Source: Paracorniculantispora psalliotae (lineage: Eukaryota; Ascomycota; Sordariomycetes; Hypocreales; Cordycipitaceae). From it: a stretch of DNA of 64,000 bases. The stretch is from positions 2,074,232-2,138,231 of the forward strand of contig PHFE01000029.1 in assembly GCA_002796755.1 (NCBI GenBank), in the 5' to 3' direction. The notes beneath the pieces were generated by a model. It was not told the origin of the DNA. It worked only from the letters and a program-made list of their open reading frames with translations, and did not search any database. This document shows, in pieces, positions 10,234-21,369 of this stretch. The translations under genes and the position numbers were made by a program. Position 1 is the stretch's first letter; every line of letters begins with the position of its first letter.

Positions 10234-11420
10234 GCCGGCCGGCCCAGACTGCCGCGAAGTAAGTGAAGATCGACCCGGGCCTATCAAAACCGCAATACTC
10301 AAATGGATAGAAACTTTCCAACCAGATGGCTTTTATATGCGGTTGCTGGATGTAGCATGATGCTAAGGAGCTGGAACTTTAGCCACTATAGCTAGAGTGC
10401 CCACCGGTGGTCTTGTTTATTCTGTACTAGGTCATTACAATTGACTTGGTTGGCCTAACTAGTAGCCTGTAGCCATAGGCTTCGCATCTAAAAGCGGCAA
10501 GGAAAAGAGTCAGTTTTCATATAGTAGAACTGGCTGTTATACAACGTGAAAAGTGACAAAACCCCACCAACTCTCCTTACTGTATATGGAGCTAGTCAAG
10601 ATCTGGGTATGCCAAGTTTTTGCTGGCCGCTTTAAGAAGGGCTAGTGGATACAAGTTAACGGCTTTGATTCGCCAAATAGCATAGTAAAAGTGGATTTGT
10701 CAGGATTCACGTCGTATAACAGGGGGTGACAGCTGTCCAAAGTCATCCATCTTTCTTACCGCTTTGATCAGTATCTTAGAAACTACACCAGCTCACCCTA
10801 AGGAGGAACACACTGCAGTAACAGATTGGGCAGTTATGTAGCTATATAAACAAAGCATATATTGTGATTCGCATAAAGAATATGATTTCTGTGGATGGCA
10901 TTTTTCTTTTACTTGCGGTACTTTCAAATACAGCCATGCGCACCGTTGCATCTCACAACCTACAAGAGACCATGACCTCTGTGAAATTGAGCTGGTAGGC
11001 TGGCAGGTTGAATACTATTCGTGATAATAAATAATTGAAACTGTAGAGAAGCTTGCTTCCCGAGAATGCCAAAGCATTCGGCCAGATATAAGCACTAATT
11101 AGCGCGTTCAACTAGAGCCGGGAAGGATTGTATCGAGGGAACTGTAGCGGAGAATAAGCACTAACAAGCAAGCTCAACATACACTGGGCGATCCTCCACG
11201 ACCACTACAGTGAACCAGCGATAGAGAAGAGATAGGGCTATGAATGAAAATTCGCCCAGAGAGGCAACGCCGAACGAGCTGACAATGTCTGCCGCTTTTT
11301 CCGGGAATTATTAAAGATCCCAGACGTGCTTTTCATTGTCAAACTCTGGTCTTGTAACAACGAGCGCTCTGCATTTCTCATTGTATTTCAGTCCCAGAGA
11401 CCTGCCATTGAAAGCCCACT
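10234..11420. other. Intergenic, AT-rich
   Basis: No supported gene. A longer open frame that starts inside the last microexon-gene intron runs to 10360 in a different frame from the proposed exon 14 and is treated as a shadow. No transposon, tRNA or repeat was recognised. Confidence 0.5.
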
Positions 11421-12655
11421 ATGCGCTACCAAAGCTTGCTCGCTGCCAGCCGGGCCGTGATTGCCGCCGGGCTTGCGGTTGATTCCAAGCACACGCGCGA
11501 CATTGACAACACGCAGCCTTTCGGCCAGAACCAGATCCGCAACTTTCAGACCAAGTACCTTGGCATGCAGCTGTCGAGCAACAGCTGCAACGCGCGCGAT
11601 CTTGGGTTCGCAGGCCACATCCAGGGCAAGTGGTTCGGCGTGTACGGTGACAACATTGGCTGCGCGCCTGGCGTCCACGACCCCGATAAGAGCGACGGCA
11701 AGATTCACAACTTTGTGCGCGATTCGGCTGCTGCGCTGACGGACAACCCTCTGCTCGTCGTGGACCAGAACCTGGACAGCAGGGGTTATCCGCAGCAGTT
11801 CACGCCGTGGATCTCGTGGTGGGGAGAGACGGCGCAGACGGGTTTTGGCGGTACAAGCATCGTGGAAACCGACTGGGACACGGCTACTGGTGCAGTCTAT
11901 TATCTGATCGTGAGTGTGCCCGTGGCAGCTTCGATCTTCTTTACATCCCTAACGAATTGTGCAAACTTAGAACCAGAATGAAGATTATGCACATGCCGGC
12001 ATTGGCAAAGTCCAAATCCAGAACGGCTCCTTACGTATGACGGAGCGACTTGGCACCAATGGCTGGTGGTGGGACACCAACAAGACCGCCAAATGGGGAG
12101 ACATCTCCGCCTACCGTGATGAGCGAGGAGAGTACATCTACCTCCTTGGCAACCCGCCGCAGGGCCAGCAAGGCAATGCCGGGCAGTACGTGTACCAGGC
12201 TCGCGTCAAGGCCAAGGACGCCTTCGACCTGAGCAAGTACGAATATTGGTGGGGCCGTCAACAAGGCTGGAAGTCCAAGCTTCTCGATACCTTCACGCCC
12301 GAAACCGCCGTCATGTGGGGAGTCGGCCAAGGCTCCATGGTGTACAGCAACTTTTACAATTGCTATTTCTACGTCCACACTTTCTGTATGTACTCGTGCA
12401 CAACCCTCGATGCCACGCACCGTACTGACTTGCTTTTTTCCCCCTACAGTCACTGGTTCTATTCTCATCAGAACTGCTCCCAGTCCGGAAGGGCCATGGA
12501 GTGCGGACAAGGAGGTGTATAAGACGACCCCAATCGACAACGGGTTCGTGTACGCCGGCGTTGTGTACCCGTATCTGGACATTAGCTCCAAGACCTTGAC
12601 CATGGCATTCACGAATAACAACCACATTCAGGTTATCAAGACGACCTTTTCGTAA
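11421..12655 (+). CDS. Secreted DUF4185-like beta-propeller-type protein
   Basis: Three exons: 11421-11909, 11971-12385 and 12450-12655. Donors are gtgagt and gtatgt and both introns fit in phase, giving 369 residues. A weak N-terminal hydrophobic segment suggests secretion. The C-terminal SILIRTAPSPEGPWSADKEVY and earlier WWWDTNKTAKWGD are typical of DUF4185 proteins, which resemble five-bladed glycosidase-like propellers. The catalytic role is unknown; sugar binding or hydrolysis is a guess from the fold. The gene stands alone, with about 1 kb of non-coding DNA on either side. Confidence 0.75.
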
Positions 12656-13657
12656 GCCGCGTAGGTTATTCCTTTGACATTGGCGGGCCATCTGGTCAGG
12701 AACAGCTAGAGAGGTAGGGAGGGAAAGGTGCTAAAAGCCCGCACAAATAGACGGATTTTATAGTAAGAAAGAACAGGGATATAATAGATCAAGCATCAAT
12801 TGGCTATATTGCAATCTGAAGGTTACTTTGGAATATTTGGAAACGCGGCAGTCCGCGGGGACAGGGGCTGCAACACCCACCGCAATCGCAGTCCCAATAT
12901 GACCATGCGTGCTGTCACTTTCCCATTGCCGCAAGAGGTATGATAAACGCCGTGGGCGAGAACCGCCAGGGAGGCAATGCCAGTAGTTGGTGTCGCCGTT
13001 TAAGAATCGTTGCCGCCAAAGCCACCATTAGCAATCCACCGCCATAACCTGAACTCGGCTGTACACGTTAGTCAATACGATCCGAAATAATGTAGCGCAT
13101 GCATTTTTCTTTGAACAGGGGAAAGGACGAATGAAGCCTACTACATGTGCCCGCACCTTGTGTTCTTCACATATGGCCTGGGCACATGTAGTAGGTTATT
13201 GACATGGGTGTTGCTTGCCACTCACGTCGGGGAGTACCGGGCTAAAGACCGTGCAATAAGGCTACCAGCAGCGCTAGGCGCAGATATTCCGCGGTTCAGC
13301 GGTTCACGCATGCCGTTATTTCTCGCATTGACTGGTGAAAATGGGCCACAGCCTTGTGGCTGCGGTGAGTTGAGTGAGGCATGTGACGCCCGTTGGCGGG
13401 GAAGTCTTTGTACCATCTCCAGTCTCCATAACTAATATGGCTAGGGAATCAACCATGCTAGCATAATTTGAGTAGGGGCGGACTTGACCTTCGTATTGTT
13501 TGTCAAACACGTTGCGGGCGTTACGCCCTTGTCGTCCCACATCTGTTGCCAGGTCACTTCCATCGCTACGCCGTCCCAAAACATATAAAACAAATCCAAA
13601 GCCCTCGAGTAGGTCAGCTCGACTTCAGTACTTTTTTGCCGGAAATAGCACGAAACT
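12656..13657. other. Intergenic containing a perfect hairpin
   Basis: No supported gene. It contains the inverted repeat listed at 13137-13195. Confidence 0.5.
13137..13195. repeat. 16-bp perfect inverted repeat (hairpin)
   Basis: Left arm CCTACTACATGTGCCC at 13137-13152 and right arm GGGCACATGTAGTAGG at 13180-13195 are exact reverse complements, with a 27-base loop. It could be an extruding hairpin, a regulatory palindrome or a remnant of a small inverted-repeat element. No flanking target-site duplication was obvious. Confidence 0.8.
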
Positions 13658-14989
13658 ATGTCCGACTCCGAAGAAAACGATCGCCGCACTTTTATTTGCG
13701 CTGTTCTCATCGATGCTTTTGGTATATCTCAAGACGGCTTGACTATCGACCGAGATGGCACCGCTACCAACAATCACGTGTATATGATACATCTGGCTGA
13801 GGCCACCAAAAGTGAAATGCCTCTGAGAACCACCTCGCCCAAGCTTTTTATATGCCCTTCCAGAAGGCACGTCGCGCTTAGTCTTCCGCATCCCAAAAGA
13901 CCGACAACAATATGGAGAATGACATTCGTATCCGCAACGAGGTCGCATGTCTTGCCCTGGTGCGAGACGCTGTCGCTAACACCGATCCTTCGATCTTTCC
14001 TCGAGTTTTTAGCTGGGGCGACAACGCGTCCATGTCAACCTTACCATCTCCAACACAATCATCGTTCAGCTACATCTTGGAGGAGTTCAAGACTGGCGAG
14101 GCGATATCGGGGGATGAGCTTCGAAAGCTCGACCAAGAGTCTCTACACTCCGTCTGCGAGCAGCTCGCGCGCGTGACCAAGGCTTTGCAGGCTTACAAGC
14201 TGCCTGCGGGCATTACCGGCTACGGAGGCATCACCTTCAATGACAACGGAAAGCTATCAAGCACAAAAGGCAGCTTCCACACTGGCGGCCCATATGCTAC
14301 ATACCGGGAGTATTTGGAAGCGGTCATCCTCAAGCATCTTGACAAAAGTGAAAACGTGCCGGACTTGGCGGGTTGGCGCTGGATCCCTGACGCTCCAGAT
14401 CTGCGAGAGCGCATCGACGCTTTCATTCGCAAGGGCTTAGACACCGTTCTCGCTACAATTCCCGAGCAGAAGCTGACTCTTGTCCACGGAGATCTCAGTA
14501 CGGAGCTAAGTCCCCACAACAGACGCAATCGCCAATACTGATTATGAGACAGCACTGCCCAACATCCTTTTCGATCGATCTACGACTACTCTCACGGCCA
14601 TCGTTGACTTCGATTTGGGTCATACCGGTAGTCCGCTCACGGAGTACTTTTACTCGTTCCCAGAATTTCACGGCATTTTACTCGGCCTCGCTGAGCCAGA
14701 GAATGGCGTGCGTGACATGGTACTGAGCGGGTATCCTGGCGCTGTCGCACCAAAACACGGTATTGGAAAACAATGGGAAGAAGCGCTTGTTGCTGAGGAA
14801 GCGCTGCGACCATCCAATATTGTTGGAGCGGCCACTACTTCGGATGTGTGGTGGTTTGGGCAGGATCTGCTGCAGTTCCACTGGATGATCCCACCACTTC
14901 TTGAGCAAATGCCGGCAGATGCTAAAGAACGATCTCGTAACAAGTCTGCGAGACGGTTAGAGGCATATCTAGAGCATTGGGGGTATTAA
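13658..14989 (+). pseudogene. Aminoglycoside-phosphotransferase (APH) family protein, apparently frameshifted twice near the N terminus
   Basis: The C-terminal two thirds is a good APH-like kinase: 13912-14497, an intron 14498-14552 (gtacgg...acag), then 14553-14989. Across the splice it reads HGDLTLPNILFD and then AIVDFDLGH, the Brenner-type catalytic loop and the metal-binding Asp. Upstream, three consecutive frames are needed. The first, from ATG 13658, carries NNHVYMIHLAEATKSE. The second, from about 13827, carries LPEGTSRLVFRIPKDRQQ, the conserved strand with the nucleotide-binding region. The third, about 13912, carries ENDIRIRNEVACLALVRD. Each step is a +1 shift within under 100 bp, too close together for introns. 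Either the gene is decaying or there are two base-call errors. Substrate unknown. Confidence 0.75.
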
Positions 14990-15292
14990 CGCTGCTTAGT
15001 GTTTAGCAAGAAGAATATAATATCGCTTAGTTAATGATTAAAACTTGAATGTGGTCCACAATACATGGTACATCCAGGTTACTCGAGAGGAGCTGCGCGG
15101 CACGAGTACTCAACGAACTGAACTCAATAAAAAACAAAAAATAAAATAACATACACTAGACCAGTTTCTCTCCAGCGCGACCAGTGTGTTTTTAACTCAG
15201 AATAGTAGAAAGAAAGATGGTGATCCTAGGTTTACCTCAATTAAATGAAGATTTCTGTCCTAACTACACTCCTTCGAAGTTGAATCACGGCT
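14990..15292. other. Intergenic, convergent 3' ends
   Basis: AT-rich spacer between the APH-like gene and the minus-strand unknown gene. Nothing else seen. Confidence 0.5.
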
Positions 15293-16014
15293 TTACTTCC
15301 TTTTTTGCTGCTTGTCGACATGGAACTCATCATATTCTTCATCACTCCTTTCTCCCTTCTCCTTCAGCTGCTCTTGTTCCCTGGTGAAAGCGGTGCGGTT
15401 ATTCACAGCCGCGTTGATCCGCAGCCGGTGCGTCACGCTCTTGCGCCGCTGGCAGCACCGCGGAAGCGCCAGGATCGCCGTGCCGGCAAAGTCCTCCGCA
15501 TCGATAGGCCGGAGCGCGCACGCGTTAGCATGCTCCCCGCCGTCTTTTTCCATGTCGAACATTGTGAGCTGAAAAATGTCCGGATCCGGATCGTCCGCGG
15601 GGACGTTGTGGTCAAAGATGATGGCGTAGGAATGAATCGCGCTGTTGACGAGAAAATTAGTCGCTTGCTTTGTCTTTTGTGATTGTTTGAAGATCGGGAG
15701 GGAGTTACATACCCTTGCCAAACGGGCTTGACAATCCAGCCGAGAGACTCGTCGCGGACGACGAGGTCAGTACTGCCGGAACGGGGATACTGCCAGTAGA
15801 GCGCGTGGTAGGTCAGGGCGGCGAGCCTGGGGCCGGCGGCCTGCGGAAAGTCGGGCACGACGGTGATGACGTCCCATTTGACCCCGGGAAGCAGCTTGTC
15901 GATGGTGACTTTAGGGCCTTCGATCTGAATACGGAGTGGCTTGCCGAGGGTCGGCAGATGCTTGGTCCGGGCGGGATCGAAGCACTCGGAGGGAATGTAC
16001 AGCTGGTAAGCCAT
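15293..16014 (-). CDS. Conserved-looking unknown protein, 216 residues
   Basis: Two exons on the minus strand, 16014-15713 and 15641-15293, split inside a Gly codon by a 71-bp intron (gtatgt...caacag). The product starts MAYQLYIPSECFDPARTKHLP, has a mixed alpha/beta look, no signal peptide or membrane segment, and ends in a charged tail rich in Lys, Glu and Arg. I do not recognise the family. The exon structure is well supported by phase and by the loss of coding character in the intron. Confidence 0.7.
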
Positions 16015-16402
16015 GATGGGCGACGAAGGAGATGATGCAAATGATGGAAGGTCGGCATGGCAGGATGCGCCAAGAAGTTGGGCTTTTATTGTTATGATAA
16101 TGCGCGGGGTCTCGACCGCATCGTGCGTTCTCGTACAAGATCTGCTGTGCGACATGTCTGCGGGGGAGGCAGCGCTCAGCTGGAGCTGAGCATGCATCGC
16201 AGACCCGAATGATGCGTGGTAGCAATTGGCTTGGGCGCATCATGCTGCACATGTTGGATAAAACTTCCACAAAATTCCATGTACTCCTGAGTCAACGTCC
16301 CCGATTAACGAACGGCCGGGCATCACCTGGCAAACCCATGGCGGTGATCGATGTGCAGGTTAAGCCTCAGTTTTTGTCATACCAGGCTTCATGAAAACCA
16401 AA
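16015..16402. other. Intergenic between two minus-strand genes
   Basis: About 390 bp holding the promoter of the 216-residue gene and the 3' end of the next minus-strand gene. No other feature seen. Confidence 0.5.
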
Positions 16403-16995
16403 TTAATCAGATTTCGCAACAAACTCAGTATGCTCCCAGAACTCGCCGTCTGCCACACCTCTTTCCAGCGTCTTCCATTCGGTCGCCGGCGGATACGGCG
16501 ACGGATCAAACACCAGCCGACGCTTGAACGTCTTTGCCGAATCGTCAGCGTCCCCCACGCGGCACGGCTCCATGAAGCGACCGCTTTCCACGCGGACAGT
16601 AAACAGTTTTGTCTTGAATGCGTCATCTGTCAAACTGCACTCGTTTACGAGTGTGCTTGTTGTGAGAATTGATTCGCGAGCTCGCGGTGGTAGACGCTTG
16701 GTGAGCGTCATGTTGAGGTGCAGCTGCATGCTGCTGGTGACATCGTTGTCCGACGACGCGGCGAGGAACGCAGCCTTGTTCAGTAAGGTTGTATCAGCGA
16801 GGCTCCATTCAATCTCTGCCGCGATCCAGTAGCTGAAATTGCATGCGCACCAGAGCTGAGCATGGTTAGCAAAGACGTGCAGCCTGAGGCTCATGGGGGC
16901 ACAACCTCGCCTGTGCCGTCTTCGCGAAAGGTGATGTATCGTCCTTCGGCATCGTAGCACCAAGATGATGCTGAGTACAAAGCAGCGCTGGCCAT
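16403..16995 (-). CDS. Unknown small protein with a lipocalin-like N-terminal pattern, 180 residues
   Basis: Two exons, 16995-16906 and 16855-16403. The donor is the weaker gttgtg, and the acceptor CTCAG follows a GCTAAC branch site. Joined, it reads WCYDAEGRYITFREDGTGE, then LWCACNFSYWIAAEIEW. That 'Trp, Gly, Phe-x-x-Asp-Gly-Thr-Gly' opening followed by a Trp-rich strand recurs in small fungal cytosolic proteins of unknown function. It has no signal peptide. A longer frame starting at 17111 overlaps exon 1 in another frame and was not preferred. Function unknown. Confidence 0.6.
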
Positions 16996-17449
16996 ATCCT
17001 GTATTTAAGTAGGTCGAATCGTAAGTACCAACCCATACGGTGTAGAAGAAGGAGATGAAACGTGTATGGCTGAGGCGACAGATGTGCCACAGTAAGCAGC
17101 AAGCTAGGCATCGTCGATCACTCGAGAAGAGACGCGACTATTGCACAATCCCGGATTTCTTTCATTTATTTGCTTTCGATATGCTACCATGATGCTAATT
17201 TACTGTTCCAAGAGTTTTTCTACCCTCAGCGGTACCATCAAGGTGCCGGCATCGGCCTGTTACAGGACAAGTGTTGCGCTCGGCAAGTTGAACCTTTGCC
17301 GAACTACATGCCGGCGCAATCAAAGCTTTTAGTCATGCAAAAAAATACCTATAAAGACAAATTGAAATTTTTAGAGGAATTATGGATCAACTTTTAAACA
17401 ATTGCAAATCAATTTACTTTGCTCCGTCTTGTCGTCACATGCCGCCACC
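16996..17449. promoter_or_regulatory. Divergent promoter region upstream of MFS gene
   Basis: Non-coding stretch between the divergently transcribed unknown gene and the permease. The context just before the permease start is GCCGCCACCATG, an ideal Kozak sequence. Confidence 0.5.
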
Positions 17450-18739
17450 ATGCCAGCCTCCAGCGACTGTGAGAAATCCGCCCAGTCCTCCATCCTCCCA
17501 ATATCGGCCCAAGACGACAGTCCCATAAATGAAGACTGGTCAATCCCAGATGGCGGCCGCACCGCGTGGGCACAGGTCCTCGGCGCCCACCTCACCGTCT
17601 GCAACTCCTGGGGCTACGTGGCCGCCTTTGGCGTCTTCCAGAGCACCTACACCACGCTCCTCGACCGCCCAGCCTCTGACATTTCCTGGATCGGCAGCGT
17701 CCAAGTCTTTCTGCTCTTCTTCGTCGGGACGTTCTCCGGGCGCGCCGCCGATGCGGGCTTCTTCAAAACAACATGGACCACCGGCGCCGCGCTCACCATA
17801 ATCGGCATCTTTGCGTCGTCGTTTTGCAAGGCGTACTGGCAGCTCTTCCTGAGTCAGGGTATATGCATGGGCATAGGCTGTGGGTTCATGTTTTGTCCGG
17901 TTGTGTCGCTGCTGCCGACGTATTTTCGCCGGTATCGCTGTCTGGCGGTCGGGCTCTCTGCGACGGGCTCGGCGACGGGCGGGCTGTTGTTTCCGGCGAT
18001 TGTAGGCCGTCTGTTGCCTAGGATTGGGTTTCCGTGGACGATGCGGGTGCTTGGATTTCTGACTTTATTCATGCTGCTGCAGCCGTGGCTGTTCATGAAG
18101 CAGCGCATAGCACCACGCATATCTGGCCCCATTGTGGAATGGACGGCTTTTAGAGAACTGCCATACACCCTCTTCAGCGTGGGCATGTTTCTGAATTTCT
18201 GGGGACTATACGTTGCATTCTTTTATATCAGCACATTTGCGAAGAATGTCATTGGTCTGAGCCAAGAACAGGCAATCGACCTGCTGATGATTCTGAACGG
18301 CGCCGGCGTCTTGTCGCGCATCGGCCCCAGCTACCTAGCAGATCGACTTACTGGACCAATGAATCTGGTAATACCGTCCGCCTTATTATCCGGGTTAATG
18401 ATGCTGGTATGGATCTGTGTCTCGGATAGGGTAGGGCTGTACCTGTTTGTTGTCTTTTACGGAATTTCGGTGGCCGCCTTCCAAGCACTGTTCCCTGGTG
18501 CTCTAGCCTCTATCTGCCTCGATATGAAATTCTTAGGAACGAGGCTGGGGATGGTCATGACAATAATTAGTTTTGCATCGCTTACAGGACCGCCTATTGC
18601 AGGCGTATTATTGGAACGAGGAAACGGAAGTTACCTCTATGTCCAATTATTCGCGGGGCTCACTATGATGCTGGGCGCGGTGGCTATTGTAGCGGCTCGG
18701 ATTTCAAGACATGGACTTGTAATTAAGACAAAAGCTTAG
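17450..18739 (+). CDS. MFS transporter, monocarboxylate-permease-like
   Basis: A 429-residue, intronless protein. The start at 17450 is chosen over the in-frame ATG at 17402 because of its strong Kozak context and because the family begins with a short polar leader. After DGGRTAWAQVLGAHL come about twelve hydrophobic segments in two groups, with a central loop near KQRIAP. The layout resembles fungal relatives of the monocarboxylate porter family, which move carboxylates or related small molecules across the plasma membrane. Substrate unknown. It lies tail-to-tail with a Zn2Cys6 regulator with only 7 bp between the stop codons, so the regulator may control it (inference). Confidence 0.9.
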   Translation: MPASSDCEKSAQSSILPISAQDDSPINEDWSIPDGGRTAWAQVLGAHLTVCNSWGYVAAFGVFQSTYTTLLDRPASDISWIGSVQVFLLFFVGTFSGRAADAGFFKTTWTTGAALTIIGIFASSFCKAYWQLFLSQGICMGIGCGFMFCPVVSLLPTYFRRYRCLAVGLSATGSATGGLLFPAIVGRLLPRIGFPWTMRVLGFLTLFMLLQPWLFMKQRIAPRISGPIVEWTAFRELPYTLFSVGMFLNFWGLYVAFFYISTFAKNVIGLSQEQAIDLLMILNGAGVLSRIGPSYLADRLTGPMNLVIPSALLSGLMMLVWICVSDRVGLYLFVVFYGISVAAFQALFPGALASICLDMKFLGTRLGMVMTIISFASLTGPPIAGVLLERGNGSYLYVQLFAGLTMMLGAVAIVAARISRHGLVIKTKA

Positions 18740-18746
18740 AATGATA

Positions 18747-21065
18747 TTATTCGGTATACAGAGGTTTATCGAGCCACCAGAATGATAGCATCGGATCGGT
18801 GAGAAAGGTTGACGAATCGTACGACATGAGATTTCCATCATGTTGACCAAGGAAATCCTGCATGTGCGTCTGGTTAAGCGCTGTTTGCATAGTAATCGCA
18901 TCGGTATCGAAGTAATATGCGTGCGTATTTTCAAAGGCATGGCTTTCAGTAGGCTGAGTCTGATGGGCTTCGGAAACAGGTGGCAGAGCTGTGGGAGGAT
19001 TGTTGGTGAACTGCTGATCCGCCTCGGCAGATGCGCGCCTCTCGCCTGCTTCATCGAAGCATTTTATAACGAATTTTAAATGCTCCAAATAGTCGATTGC
19101 CGAGAGGTTTCCAGATTTTGCCAGAGCTTGAAGTATTTCTTTGACAGTCTCAACAGAATCGATGACTTCGCACGTGCCCTTTTCAAGGAAGGAAGAGACG
19201 AGAAGTGCGAGCGCCGCTGAGAAAAGAAATGCTGGAAAATCGTAGCTGAACATTCCGATGGATCCACTGGTCCAGGCCTCGACACACAAAGATGCGGAGT
19301 GCTTTGCAGCGTGGACGCAAGTTTCCCAAATCGTGAAGAGAGCCGGAGACGAATGAAGCGACTTCGAGCTTTGGACTTCTTTGTTGGATAGCATATGAAG
19401 GAGCGCCGGGCTGATGGCAAGCATGATGGTCTGTAACAAAAATTTTAGCGTTGGAGGTTTAAGTGCAGAAAAGGAGAGACGCACATAGTTGAACTGTAAA
19501 TGCATGATTGTGACGTTTCTGGGATTTGGTCCGATAGGAAGCAGCTTCAAGTGCTCTGGCAGCGATTCGACCCACTGCCTGGAGTGAATGAGAAGCTTCT
19601 GCTCGCGCTGAATGAAGCTCTCGCCTGCCGTCTTTGGTCCGTACAAATCTTGCGAAATCCTGCCGGCCAGCTGAGCCAGCTTGATGCAGGCGTTTTGCAC
19701 AGTAGCGTCTGAGAATTGGTCTCGCTCAGTGCTGAGTGCTGGCGTAGCTGGCAGGTCCACATGAATATCGTCGTCGCTGACTTGCACCGGCAGGCCTGAC
19801 CTGAGACCCCAAAAGCGATCCATGCTGTAGATTGTCCACCATAATCGCACGCGATGTTCACGCTCTGTAACACTCATGGTTTCGCTGACCGTGTTGTAGT
19901 TTAGACGGAAACTGAGACCAAGCCGTAGCGCGTTGCCGATCAGTAGATGGGCAGAGTGGAAGCGGTTGAGGTACTGGTAGAATAAAGCCTGTATTTGTCA
20001 ATAACGAGACTCATGGAAGAGAGAAACGATGAAAAGTTTGAATAGAGAGGGAAAAGTCATGTTGAAACACATACCACTGACAGCATTGTCTCTAGATGCA
20101 TCATACTGGGTCGCTCAGGCGGAATCTGCATGAGCCGCAGAGCTTGGGCGAAATACGCAGAGCCAGGTACATGGCTATGGCCGGCATCAGGAAACGCCGA
20201 GTACAGCTGCCCCAGCGCAAATAGCGAGAAGAACTTGCTCTTGATCCCCACGCTGCCGAACTTCTTCTTTTGGTACACCTCGTCCAGCAGGCGAAACGTC
20301 TCCCTCCTCAACCCAAAGTGAAAGGCCGGATTCACATTCGTGAGCGCCGTTTGCACCAGTAGTCGCGCCTGCGCATGCCCGGGCCACGGCGTTTCCTGCT
20401 TGAGAAGGGCCGCCAGGTCGGCCTCGGCGACGTAGTTCCACCGCAGCGGGTGCGTGGAGGTGTCGGAGCCGGTGAGACACTGGCACACGCGCGCGGCGAA
20501 TACGGTGCTGGCGGTCTCACCAATGTGAATAGGTAGCACGGAGTCGGCGGTGCTGGCGGACGTGGAAGCGTCGGAGATGAGAGTGTTTGGCGAATTGGAC
20601 ATGTCATTGACTAAAAGCTGTGGTACTCCGGGCTCAGCCACAGCCTGTTGCTCGGTTTGCATGCGAGTACGCTGCTTGCGAAGCTCCTCGCTATCATTAC
20701 GGAGCTGCTCGATGTATCTAGCGGTCCTCATGTTAACAAATTTCTCTTTAGAAAGCCGCTGCGAATTGTTTACCTTTCGCTTACTCGGATCATGCGATCC
20801 CGCGCAACGTACTGGCACTGGTCGCCGCACCCTGCAGATTGGCATTTTGCACACGGTGTACCTCCAGAGCAGCGAATCTTTTGAGAGTGACATCTCGAAC
20901 AGCTATTTCCGTATCAACTAAATGAATCATACAACAGCGCAAGAATGACGCTCACGCTATAGACTTTTTGGCAGGTGGCGTGGGCGACGTAGCGCGGCCA
21001 GTCGCTGCTCTCACTGTACTTGCCGGCGCTCCCTTGCGACGGCTTATTCCTCGCGTGGATGGCAT
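18747..21065 (-). CDS. Zn2Cys6 fungal transcription factor with fungal-specific regulatory domain
   Basis: Five exons on the minus strand: 21065-20956, 20902-20774, 20717-20075, 19988-19485 and 19430-18747, all phases consistent, 689 residues. The zinc cluster is completed by splicing exons 1 and 2: Cys 38, 41, 48, 54, 57 and 66 (CxxC, x6, C, x5, C, xxC, x8, C). Exon 3 restores a linker reading RDRMIRVSER-YIEQLRNDSEEL, a coiled-coil dimerisation start. The middle domain shows HREHR-type EREHRVRLWWTIYSMDRFWG and SGLPVQVSDDDI, as in Fungal_trans regulators. It probably acts in the nucleus as a DNA-binding activator or repressor. The permease next to it is the obvious candidate target. Confidence 0.9.
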
Positions 21066-21369
21066 ATCCGCATATTTTGCATTAAATGGATAAAACGTAA
21101 AACAAAATCAGTCGGTATTATAGTTCTATGCCGAATTTTCGTGAGTCGCATGAAAGGCGAGAGTGGCTGCTCAGATGAAAGGGCCGACCGGCAAAATTAA
21201 ATCTTGCCGAGCCTCACCCCACTTCGGACCATCGCGCAAGCTTTTACAAGCTCGTGTACTCCGAGCTGCTTCGCTATAATAACAGGCGATATCCTCCCGT
21301 TCAAATTTGATATAATTGTCATTTTTACTTATTCCAAACGTCGCCGATTCTGGCTATCAGTTCGTTACC
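21066..21369. promoter_or_regulatory. Divergent promoter region, regulator/GNAT
   Basis: About 300 bp between two divergent genes. No specific element recognised. Confidence 0.45.

Noticed and set aside
9983..10360. 125-codon open frame covering the last exon of the microexon gene
   Set aside because: It is in a different frame from the signal-peptide exon, is very rich in Trp, Arg and Cys, and has no upstream partner. The spliced frame gives a far more natural protein.
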